Shown: positions 37,201-44,435 of the stretch, one piece after another
Position numbering within the stretch: position 1 is the first letter of the stretch
Layout: each line of letters opens with the position of its first letter
Assembly (NCBI GenBank): GCA_934725425.1
Contig: CAKVAX010000004.1
Span: 62,001-126,000 of the forward strand
Length of the DNA: 64,000 nucleotides
From: an uncultured Eubacteriales bacterium
GTDB taxonomy: Bacteria; Bacillota; Clostridia; Oscillospirales; Acutalibacteraceae
Direction of reading: 5' to 3'
Made by a program: the position numbers and the translations under genes
The notes under the pieces: generated by a model
Told to the model about the DNA's origin: nothing
The model's database searches: none
Seen by the model: only the letters and a program-made list of their open reading frames with translations

Positions 37201-37455
37201 AAATAGAGTTTTACCAATACCTTTAATTTTTTCCTTAAGATCACCAAGACTTTTAATTTCACTGTTTAAATTATTTAGATTTTCTTCAGTAGGAACAAAC
37301 TTACATTTGTTCTCCAAAATAGGATTTTTATTAAAAGCAATAGCACCGATAAGTGTGTCGGAAGTACATTCCTCTGGTTTAAGCGCGTTGTAAACGCACC
37401 ATGCGCCCGGATATAATGCTTCATTATGGCCCAAAATAGCTATATAACTGCTCAT
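34234..37455 (-). CDS. 1073-residue protein of unknown function
   Basis: The start is the second of two ATGs, 6 bases behind GAGGAGG. No signal peptide or clear membrane segment is seen. The N-terminal part (1-60, SSYIAILGHNEALYPGAWCV) is compact and has Cys; about 190-420 is mixed beta. Two 43-residue repeats follow (about 432-518, EPVFSxEDFQVNxAYKEVQK). The C-terminal half is helical and charged, with a polybasic stretch near 843-868 (KKKKSGVGSKIKR) and a Gly/Asp-rich SGGGDNDDEKEKR segment. A consensus promoter and terminator make it a strongly transcribed single unit. I recognise no family; a cytosolic scaffold or effector is possible but unproven. Confidence 0.75.
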   Translation of the reverse strand: MSSYIAILGHNEALYPGAWCVYNALKPEECTSDTLIGAIAFNKNPILENKCKFVPTEENLNNLNSEIKSLGDLKEKIKGIGKTLFKYKDSRERISRLKTFVEDETFKKLQNFRVNENNIEELNGILRDIDGKCFLDLKRLTPSDSVKEKIGKLGENGEGLTPQEKKSLIDELRDLNILDGGGDIKNDPSIIHLGKLNSLENLEQLKNMTMLNIGSKYKIGEAKFDIFTRPDEVGKVSDLIGSSEFPGGECTLYFTDGKGNYQKYAEIKLESSTIGYSVDENKTPNEVDVKSSKADSTVDSSKTADRLGKTKAPYILVRKGDYWYVHEKSTDNKIGQFVSAQNGDPLAFSNYTTFESKLSAVALGGPIYLQFEKGKSYPEGIECEFTDSRATYKLVKFNKYGIPEGSKLPKIEFYMKKIKGRYKTATPQVKENEEPVFSKEDFQVNPAYKEVQKPSGDEKPSDVEKELPQEEKASEEEPVFSEEDFQVNLAYKEVQKPSDDEKPSDVEKELPQDEKASEREIKSFNRIMKGYEEFVEDYNRITSFGEIFKTNMENTISEIGYSVEEWEKGFNPGDKLKQVENGIGLKALLSRYLEAADVFAPYADAGYVSTCKSTREVLEGGIDTNEEMEGAKEHNIIEASISTMYTLLLDTLQKFNRVLLNRGYMSGGRSQKETDLVIKVNTWIRKYNAFAENCRIFFNSSEKISSEDFKKMSQEALGEDCSDIWLNRKDDIVVHDTEKIDIREALRCLYNLENRYMEFLPKNHKAEYQSALKGIWEELNVVRDEIDYSIKFNQNYEEYLDQVDTLIERIYVLINKILRYMKNALAILKAKADEDTQENNEGSVSKKKKSGVGSKIKRTLGGVFSKKKKSKPEEEPKLDAYLEIKEDNQEKINKEIKGFFEKVAKNYFGPQGKFDQVQLYNTVNTNMKLDRLYKEALLKSLSSSNLLRCSGGGDNDDEKEKRAAMGVLFVSMAYLKPKEVADACDGLKDGGIRDTSGNKDDFIRKASTVRKVIKNAAKGNVSGEALIKQIKNKANEEFRHFIKRGGTTLIMSNFDKKIGVIAKVKAKFARMKK
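35902..36159 (-). repeat. Two tandem 129-bp direct repeats inside the large protein gene
   Basis: Copies at 35902-36030 and 36031-36159 are nearly identical, differing at about ten bases by eye. Each encodes 43 residues with the pattern PVFSxEDFQVNxAYKEVQ ... EKPSDVEKELPQ. The low divergence points to a recent duplication or ongoing copy-number change. Confidence 0.85.
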
Positions 37456-37500
37456 ATACATCCTCCTCTTTTAAAAATATTCTCTCAAATATTTATATAA

Positions 37501-37529
37501 ATTATACACATATAAATATAAATTGTCAA
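37501..37529 (-). promoter_or_regulatory. Consensus promoter of the 1073-residue protein gene
   Basis: TTGACA and TATAAT spaced by exactly 17 bases, both hexamers perfect matches, with TGTG directly before the -10. A strong vegetative promoter is predicted. Confidence 0.85.
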
Positions 37530-37560
37530 TATATATTTATATATCTTATCTAAAACAAAA

Positions 37561-37589
37561 CAAAAAAACAGACCAAACGGTCTGTTTTA
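37561..37589 (-). terminator. Terminator of the groESL operon
   Basis: Arms ACAGACC and GGTCTGT around loop AAAC, followed leftward by a long T-run. Confidence 0.92.
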
Positions 37590-37605
37590 AATCTAAGATA
37601 TTTTA

Positions 37606-39264
<1,659 letters not shown>

Positions 39265-39269
39265 TTAAA

Positions 39270-39557
39270 TTAAGAAATCATTGCTAAAATATCTTCTTGA
39301 CGGATAATTATATATTCTTCTCCGCCTAATGTAAATCTAGTGCCCATGTTTACTGGAATAAGCACTACGTCTCCTTCGTTTACATACATTCTTACTTCTC
39401 TTCCGTCAATCATCCCGCCCGGTCCTCTGGCTATTACACGACCGGTAATGGGTTGTTCTTTTGCATTTCCCGCAAGAATAATTCCTGCTCCCGAAGAACG
39501 TCCTGATTTTTCCGGTTTTACTACTACCTTGTCTAAAATAGGTCTTACTGCTGACAT
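39270..39557 (-). CDS. groES: Co-chaperonin GroES
   Basis: 95 residues, with the mobile loop SGRSSGAGIILAGNAKEQP (about 18-36) that contacts GroEL and the usual ending EDILAMIS. First gene of the operon, directly behind a CIRCE operator. Confidence 0.98.
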   Translation of the reverse strand: MSAVRPILDKVVVKPEKSGRSSGAGIILAGNAKEQPITGRVIARGPGGMIDGREVRMYVNEGDVVLIPVNMGTRFTLGGEEYIIIRQEDILAMIS

Positions 39558-39590
39558 ATTAAAAACCTCCTCAAGTAATAATTGTATTCA

Positions 39591-39617
39591 TTGGCACTCA
39601 ACTTTTATGAGTGCTAA
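39591..39617. promoter_or_regulatory. CIRCE operator (HrcA site)
   Basis: TTGGCACTC, nine bases, GAGTGCTAA: one mismatch from the CIRCE consensus. It lies in the 5' leader of groES, where HrcA binding represses the operon until heat or protein stress. Confidence 0.95.
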
Positions 39618-39622
39618 GTATA

Positions 39623-39651
39623 ATTTTATATTCTGATGTTCAAAAAATCAA
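39623..39651 (-). promoter_or_regulatory. groESL promoter
   Basis: TTGATT and TAAAAT spaced by 17 bases, immediately upstream of the CIRCE palindrome. An alternative -10 TATACT overlaps the operator edge. Confidence 0.65.
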
Positions 39652-39736
39652 TAGATATTTTATTATTATTATAAATCTTAGTATTTTTTACATATTAATT
39701 TGAATTGCGCCCGATTTTATATAAAAATATTCTAAA

Positions 39737-40774
39737 TTATTCTATTATTCCTCCGCCGATAACTATTTCGTTTTCATCATAAAACACAGCTGATTGTCCC
39801 GGAGCAGGGAATCTTTGCGGTGAATCAAAAACTATTCGTGCTTCATTTTCATTAAGCGGGAAAACCGTGCAGGGCGTCGGAGTAGCTCTATAGCGGATTT
39901 TAACCCATGCCTTAATAGGCTCGGTGGGGTGATCGTATTTTATAAAATTAACATCGTTTATTTTTATTTCGGATTTGTAGCCCTCATCCGGCCCGCAAAG
40001 TATTATCGAATTCGTTTTAGAATCTATTTTTTCAACATAAAGCGGATGAGCGGCGGATATTCCCAGCCCTTTTCTTTGACCTACAGTGTAATTTATCAGA
40101 CCTTTGTGCTCTCCCAAAACATCCCCATGTTTATCCAAAAAATTTCCTTTTGGGAGTTTTGATTTCAAATTATTCAGGATAAATTCCGTGTGATTTCCGT
40201 TTGGTATAAAGCAAATATCTTGGCTCTCAGACTTTTCCGCAACAGGTAAATTTAATTTTTTTGCTATTTCACGAACGTATGATTTTTGATGATCCTCAAG
40301 GGGAAATAAAATATGTGAAAGCTGATGCTGATTGAGTTTATAAAGAAAATAGCTTTGATCTTTGACGGCTGCGGATTTTTTTAAAAGCCATCGGTTTGAA
40401 TTTTCATCGTACACAACATTTGCATAATGCCCTGTGGCGACGTAATCAAATCCATTCTCAAGAGCGTAATCAAGAAGCATTCCAAATTTTATTTTTTTAT
40501 TGCACATCACGCACGGATTTGGGGTCCTTCCGTTTTGATATTCCGAAATAAAATATTTGATTATACTTTGATTAAATTCTTTGCTCAAATTTAAAACGAT
40601 GTGCTTTATACCCAGTTTTTCAGCCACCGCCTTGGCATCATTTATAGCGCTAAGATTGCTTTTTTCGAGCAAATCCAAAGTAAGTCCACAAACTTCATAT
40701 CCTTTTTCTTTCAAAATATATGCAGATACAGAGCTGTCTACGCCTCCACTCATACCTACAAGAACTTTTTTCAA
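39737..40774 (-). CDS. mnmA: tRNA-specific 2-thiouridylase MnmA
   Basis: 345 residues. It adds the 2-thio group at wobble U34 of Lys, Glu and Gln tRNAs using ATP and a persulfide sulfur. The PP-loop MSGGVDSSVSAY (8-19), the first catalytic Cys in PCVMCNKKIKF and the second in SQDICFIPNG are visible. The start is TTG behind AGAGG. It has its own promoter. Confidence 0.96.
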   Translation of the reverse strand: MKKVLVGMSGGVDSSVSAYILKEKGYEVCGLTLDLLEKSNLSAINDAKAVAEKLGIKHIVLNLSKEFNQSIIKYFISEYQNGRTPNPCVMCNKKIKFGMLLDYALENGFDYVATGHYANVVYDENSNRWLLKKSAAVKDQSYFLYKLNQHQLSHILFPLEDHQKSYVREIAKKLNLPVAEKSESQDICFIPNGNHTEFILNNLKSKLPKGNFLDKHGDVLGEHKGLINYTVGQRKGLGISAAHPLYVEKIDSKTNSIILCGPDEGYKSEIKINDVNFIKYDHPTEPIKAWVKIRYRATPTPCTVFPLNENEARIVFDSPQRFPAPGQSAVFYDENEIVIGGGIIE

Positions 40775-40809
40775 TTCAAAAACCTCTTTTCAATTCTTTG
40801 TCGAATTTT

Positions 40810-40839
40810 ATAATATCACAAATAAAAGTAAAAAATCAA
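40810..40839 (-). promoter_or_regulatory. mnmA promoter
   Basis: TTGATT and TATTAT spaced by 18 bases; the -35 abuts the terminator of the AbrB-like gene. Confidence 0.55.
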
Positions 40840-40840
40840 A

Positions 40841-40865
40841 AATTCGCCCGAAAAACAGGCGAATT
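40841..40865 (-). terminator. Terminator of the AbrB-like gene
   Basis: Arms AATTCGCC and GGCGAATT around a nine-base loop, with a T-run leftward. Confidence 0.85.
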
Positions 40866-40890
40866 TTTAAGTTATTAGCAAAGCGATTAT

Positions 40891-41133
40891 TTATAATTTA
40901 CTAATTTTGTCTATACATTCTTCGCAAATGTATTTAGATTCAAAATTTTTAATATTCTCAGTACCGCCACAGAGTTTGCAGCTACGCTCGTACTTTTTGA
41001 GAATAATCGAGTCGCCTTCCACATAAATTTCTAAAGAATCTCTGGAACTGATTTCTAAGCTTTTGCGAAGTTCCATTGGGATCACGACTCTTCCTAAATC
41101 ATCTACTCTTCTAACTATACCGGTCGATTTCAT
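40891..41133 (-). CDS. AbrB-family transcriptional regulator with Cys4 tail
   Basis: Eighty residues from the ATG giving MKSTGIVRRVDDLGRVVIPM, the classic AbrB/SpoVT swapped-hairpin DNA-binding domain. The C-terminus carries two Cys pairs (CKLCGG ... CEEC), probably a zinc ribbon, as in clostridial AbrB proteins. AbrB proteins govern transition-state genes. An in-frame GTG four codons earlier is a weaker start. A palindrome lies at the predicted transcription start, possibly an autoregulatory operator. Confidence 0.9.
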   Translation of the reverse strand: MKSTGIVRRVDDLGRVVIPMELRKSLEISSRDSLEIYVEGDSIILKKYERSCKLCGGTENIKNFESKYICEECIDKISKL

Positions 41134-41168
41134 GCCTCTATGCACCGCTCCATTTTAAAAAATTTAAT

Positions 41169-41206
41169 TACGGTATTTACACTGCCTAGCAGTTTTTTAC
41201 CGTGTA
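41169..41206. promoter_or_regulatory. Imperfect palindrome at the start of the AbrB-like transcript
   Basis: Arms close to TACGGTATTTACACTG and CAGTTTTTTACCGTG flank a short centre. They begin about where the promoter predicts +1, so the element could be an operator or a 5' mRNA hairpin. Confidence 0.55.
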
Positions 41207-41212
41207 TTTACA

Positions 41213-41241
41213 ATTTTACTAGATTAAGACTTTTTTGTCAA
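41213..41241 (-). promoter_or_regulatory. Promoter of the AbrB-like gene
   Basis: TTGACA and TAAAAT spaced by 17 bases. Confidence 0.75.
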
Positions 41242-41345
41242 TATCTGACTTTTATTTTTTTTTATTTTTTTATTTCGACGTATAAAAAACGGCTTAAAAG
41301 TCTAAAAAACTCGCATTTATTTTTTTATTTTTCGGAGGAATTTTT

Positions 41346-41927
41346 ATGATGAATTATATTTGGGCAGGAATTATCATGGTCAGCATCCTGTGCGGATTTT
41401 CTACCGGCAAAATCCCCTCTCTTTCAAATTCGGTCATGGAAGGTGCGCACGATGCCGTGAATCTTATAATTTCAATCACAGGCATGATGGCCTTTTGGAC
41501 AGGAATTATGAAAGTGGCTGAAAAATCCGGAATTACAAAATATCTTTCCAAATTGTTTACACCCATAATAAAATTTTTATTTCCGGAGAGTTCACACAAT
41601 GAAAAGGCAGTCCATGCAATTTGCATGAACATAACCGCTAATTTGCTAGGACTCGGAAATGCCGCCACTCCTTTTGGAATAAAAGCCGTTAAAGAGCTTC
41701 AAAAATGCAATATTTTAAGGGACACAGCCTCAAATGATATGGCAATGTTCGTAATAATAAACACAGCTTCGCTCCAGCTGGTTCCTACTTTTTTATGTAC
41801 GTTAAGGCAAAAATACGGGTGCAAAAATCCCTTGGAAATAGTGCCGTATTTGTGGATTGTCTCGATATGCGCATTGATTGTAGGAATAGCTTGTGCAAAA
41901 TTTTTTGAAAAGGTGATAAAAAATTAA
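41346..41927 (+). CDS. spmA: Spore maturation protein A
   Basis: 193 residues, a nucleoside-recognition (gate) membrane protein with about five hydrophobic segments. Typical SpmA blocks: GKIPSLSNSVMEGAHDAVN, MMAFWTGIMKVAEKSG and LLGLGNAATPFGIKAVKELQ. In Bacillus it is needed for spore-core dehydration with SpmB. GGAGG precedes the start. It overlaps spmB by one base. Confidence 0.95.
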   Translation: MMNYIWAGIIMVSILCGFSTGKIPSLSNSVMEGAHDAVNLIISITGMMAFWTGIMKVAEKSGITKYLSKLFTPIIKFLFPESSHNEKAVHAICMNITANLLGLGNAATPFGIKAVKELQKCNILRDTASNDMAMFVIINTASLQLVPTFLCTLRQKYGCKNPLEIVPYLWIVSICALIVGIACAKFFEKVIKN

Positions 41928-42451
41928 TGAATGAATTTGGATTTTACATTATTCCCATTATTTTGGGAACAATAATATTCGTAGCGCTTTATAAAGGGGT
42001 TCCGATATTCGATACCTTTTTGGAGGGAGCAGTGGAAGGGCTTAAATCTACCTTTGCAATCTCCGCGTCACTTATCGGGCTTATCACCGCAGTAAGCATG
42101 CTAAAAAGTTCCGGAACTTTAGATATTATCGCAAATATTTTATCGCCAATCGCAAATATTTTACATTTCCCTGCGCAAATTCTCCCTTTAGCTATGCTAA
42201 GACCCGTGTCGGGAAGCGGCTCCATAGCTCTCCTTGATAATATACTCAAAAACTACGGGCCTGATAGCTTCATGGGCACTCTTGGCTCCATGGTAATGGG
42301 TTCTACAGAAACTACATTTTACACCATAGCAGTTTATTTTGGAAGTGTAAAAATAAAAAAATCACGACACACCATTCCGTGCGCTCTAATGGCTGACATT
42401 ACTGCATTTATAATTTCTTTACTTATGGCTAATTTTTTGATGACGCACTAA
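41927..42451 (+). CDS. spmB: Spore maturation protein B
   Basis: 174 residues, a second gate-domain membrane protein. FDTFLEGAVEGLKSTF, RPVSGSGSIALL and GSMVMGSTETTFYTIAVYFG are typical of SpmB. It is translationally coupled to spmA. No other sporulation gene of known stage is nearby. Confidence 0.95.
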   Translation: MNEFGFYIIPIILGTIIFVALYKGVPIFDTFLEGAVEGLKSTFAISASLIGLITAVSMLKSSGTLDIIANILSPIANILHFPAQILPLAMLRPVSGSGSIALLDNILKNYGPDSFMGTLGSMVMGSTETTFYTIAVYFGSVKIKKSRHTIPCALMADITAFIISLLMANFLMTH

Positions 42452-42549
42452 TTTGAACAATAATTTTGCGCTTTTAAATTTTATTTTAGAATCAAAAATT
42501 ATTTTTGTATTCAATATTTATAATTAACAAAAAATTAAGAAAATTTTGT

Positions 42550-42578
42550 TGACATTTTCGGGAAATGATGTTATTATA
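42550..42578 (+). promoter_or_regulatory. Promoter of the Cys-rich double-glycine peptide
   Basis: TTGACA and TATTAT spaced by 17 bases; a strong single-gene promoter. Confidence 0.82.
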
Positions 42579-42630
42579 ACCTTCATACAAGATATAAAAA
42601 ATAGAAATTTAATAACGGAGGAGTGTTTAA

Positions 42631-42885
42631 ATGCAATTTAAAAATGACAAAATTAACATGACGGAATTAAATTTATCTGATACTGACGATATCGTGGGCG
42701 GAGCAAAAGTTGTAAATGATATTGACAGTGACTTTCTTAAAACTTTTAAATCTCAGGTTTGCAACTGTGGAAAATTTGAACCAGCTCACTCTGCGGTAAA
42801 TTTTGATATATGCGACAACTGCAAATATGCACAAGCACCTTTCGAAAATTCAACTGTTACTTACTGCACCCAACAAACAAAATAA
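42631..42885 (+). CDS. Cys-rich peptide with a double-glycine leader
   Basis: Eighty-four residues behind CGGAGGAG. The N-terminal 24 residues form a leader-like sequence, LNLSDTDDIVGGA, with Gly23-Gly24. The core of about 60 residues has five Cys (44, 46, 61, 64, 79) in CNCG ... CDNCKYA ... TYC. Double-glycine leaders direct small bacteriocins or RiPPs to C39-peptidase ABC exporters. The Cys pairs could make disulfides or bind a metal. No modification enzyme or exporter is nearby, so it may be served in trans. Own promoter and terminator. Confidence 0.72.
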   Translation: MQFKNDKINMTELNLSDTDDIVGGAKVVNDIDSDFLKTFKSQVCNCGKFEPAHSAVNFDICDNCKYAQAPFENSTVTYCTQQTK

Positions 42886-42908
42886 AAAATTTAATAATTA
42901 TATAAAAA

Positions 42909-42936
42909 GCGCCTCATCTTAGTTGATGGGGCGTTA
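42909..42936 (+). terminator. Terminator of the Cys-rich peptide gene
   Basis: Arms GCGCCTCATC and GATGGGGCG (one G-T pair) around a short loop, then a T-rich tract. It also separates the convergent tsaD operon. Confidence 0.85.
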
Positions 42937-42945
42937 TTTTTGGTT

Positions 42946-43956
42946 TTAATCTTCATCAATAGGCATAGCGGCCCTTGCATTTAAACTCATAGAAGCTCTT
43001 TTTCCGCTTAAGAATTCATAATATGCTTGTGAGCCAACCATCGCGGCGTTATCGCCACAAAATTTAAGCTCAGGTTCATAAAAATTGTAATTTAGAGAAC
43101 TGCATTTTTCATTTAATTCTTTTCTAAGCAACGAATTAGCCGAAACTCCGCCGGCAATTCCAAGAGTTTTGTATCCCTTTTCTTTGGCAGCTTTCAAAAA
43201 GTTCGAAACCAAACAATCTACCACGGATTTTCTAAAAGAGGCGGCCAAATCGTTTATCGGCATTTCGAGATTTTTTTGATTATAATTGTTAATTATATTT
43301 ATCATCGCGGTTTTTATGCCGGAAAAGCTGAAATCATAGGTATCTTCCCCGCTAAGAGGCACCGGAAGCTTGAAACTGTCCGGGTTGCCGTTTTCGGAAA
43401 TCTTGTCAAGCATCACTCCGCCGGGATAAGCAAGTCCGAGCCTGCGTCCTACTTTATCAAAGGCTTCTCCTGCGGCGTCGTCACGGGTTCTGCCTAAAAT
43501 TTTAAATTTTGTATAATCTTTAACTTCAATTATATTTGAATGCCCTCCCGAAACCACAAGACATAAAAACGGAGGCTTTAGGCCGGGGTTTGACAGGTAT
43601 AAAGAGGCTATGTGGGACTTGATATGATGAACAGGAACCAAAGGAAGCCCGGTACCCAGCGCCAAGCCTTTTGCAAAATTAACACCGACCAGCAGCGAAC
43701 CAACCAGCCCCGGAGCGTATGTAACCGCCAATGCATCTATCGTTTTAAAGGAGCAATTTGCTTCTTCGATAGTTTTTTTAACAAGCGGAGAAATGTTTTC
43801 TATGTGTTTTCTTGAAGCCACTTCAGGGACCACACCGCCGTAAATTTGATGATCTTTTATTTGGGAGGCGACTTTGCAGCTGATAACTTTTCGACCGTCT
43901 TCAACCACAGCCGCTGATGTATCATCACAAGAAGATTCAATCGCTAATATTTTCAT
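42946..43956 (-). CDS. tsaD: tRNA threonylcarbamoyladenosine synthase subunit TsaD
   Basis: 336 residues, of the Kae1/ASKHA fold; makes t6A37 on ANN-decoding tRNAs together with TsaB and TsaE. IESSCDDTSAAVVEDG, the metal-binding VPVHHIKSHIASLY (HxxxH) and LVVSGGHSNI are present. Last gene of the yebC-polA-rimI-tsaD operon. Confidence 0.97.
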   Translation of the reverse strand: MKILAIESSCDDTSAAVVEDGRKVISCKVASQIKDHQIYGGVVPEVASRKHIENISPLVKKTIEEANCSFKTIDALAVTYAPGLVGSLLVGVNFAKGLALGTGLPLVPVHHIKSHIASLYLSNPGLKPPFLCLVVSGGHSNIIEVKDYTKFKILGRTRDDAAGEAFDKVGRRLGLAYPGGVMLDKISENGNPDSFKLPVPLSGEDTYDFSFSGIKTAMINIINNYNQKNLEMPINDLAASFRKSVVDCLVSNFLKAAKEKGYKTLGIAGGVSANSLLRKELNEKCSSLNYNFYEPELKFCGDNAAMVGSQAYYEFLSGKRASMSLNARAAMPIDED

Positions 43957-43977
43957 TTAATTAAACTACCTCTACAA

Positions 43978-44427
43978 TCATTTATTTTGTAAATAATTTG
44001 TCATTATAATTCCATCCTCTTTTGGGAAATTATAAAAATCTTTTCTTGTACCTATAATTTCAAATCCTGTTTTTTCATACAGATTTATTGCAATATGATT
44101 TGATTTTCGTACTTCCAATGATAAAAATCTAAGATTTTTATTTTTAGAGTAATCAAGAAGATTTCTTATTAATTTTTTGCCTATTTTATTTCCTCGAAAT
44201 TTTTCTGAGACCGCTAAATTATAAACATAACCTTCATCCAACACATTATACATGCCGGCATATCCCACCAAAATTCCATCTGCTTTAGCAGAAATAAAAT
44301 ATGATATGCCGTCGTTAAACGCCGACTGAAACCCTTTTTCTGACCATGGCTCCGAAAAACATTCGTTTTCTATCAAAGCCATGGCAGGTATGTCTTGAGG
44401 GGTGCTTTCTTCAATGAGTATTTCACA
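43978..44427 (-). CDS. rimI: GNAT acetyltransferase, RimI-like
   Basis: 149 residues from the ATG (MCEILIEES) behind AAAGGA, leaving an 8-base gap after polA; a start 10 codons earlier would overlap polA. The acetyl-CoA loop is seen as NLAVSEKFRGNKIGKKLI, with SLEVRKSNHIAINLYEKTGF. RimI-type enzymes acetylate the N-terminus of ribosomal proteins. Placement beside tsaD is typical of Firmicutes. Confidence 0.88.
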   Translation of the reverse strand, partial: CEILIEESTPQDIPAMALIENECFSEPWSEKGFQSAFNDGISYFISAKADGILVGYAGMYNVLDEGYVYNLAVSEKFRGNKIGKKLIRNLLDYSKNKNLRFLSLEVRKSNHIAINLYEKTGFEIIGTRKDFYNFPKEDGIIMTNYLQNK

Positions 44428-44435
44428 CATAAAAA

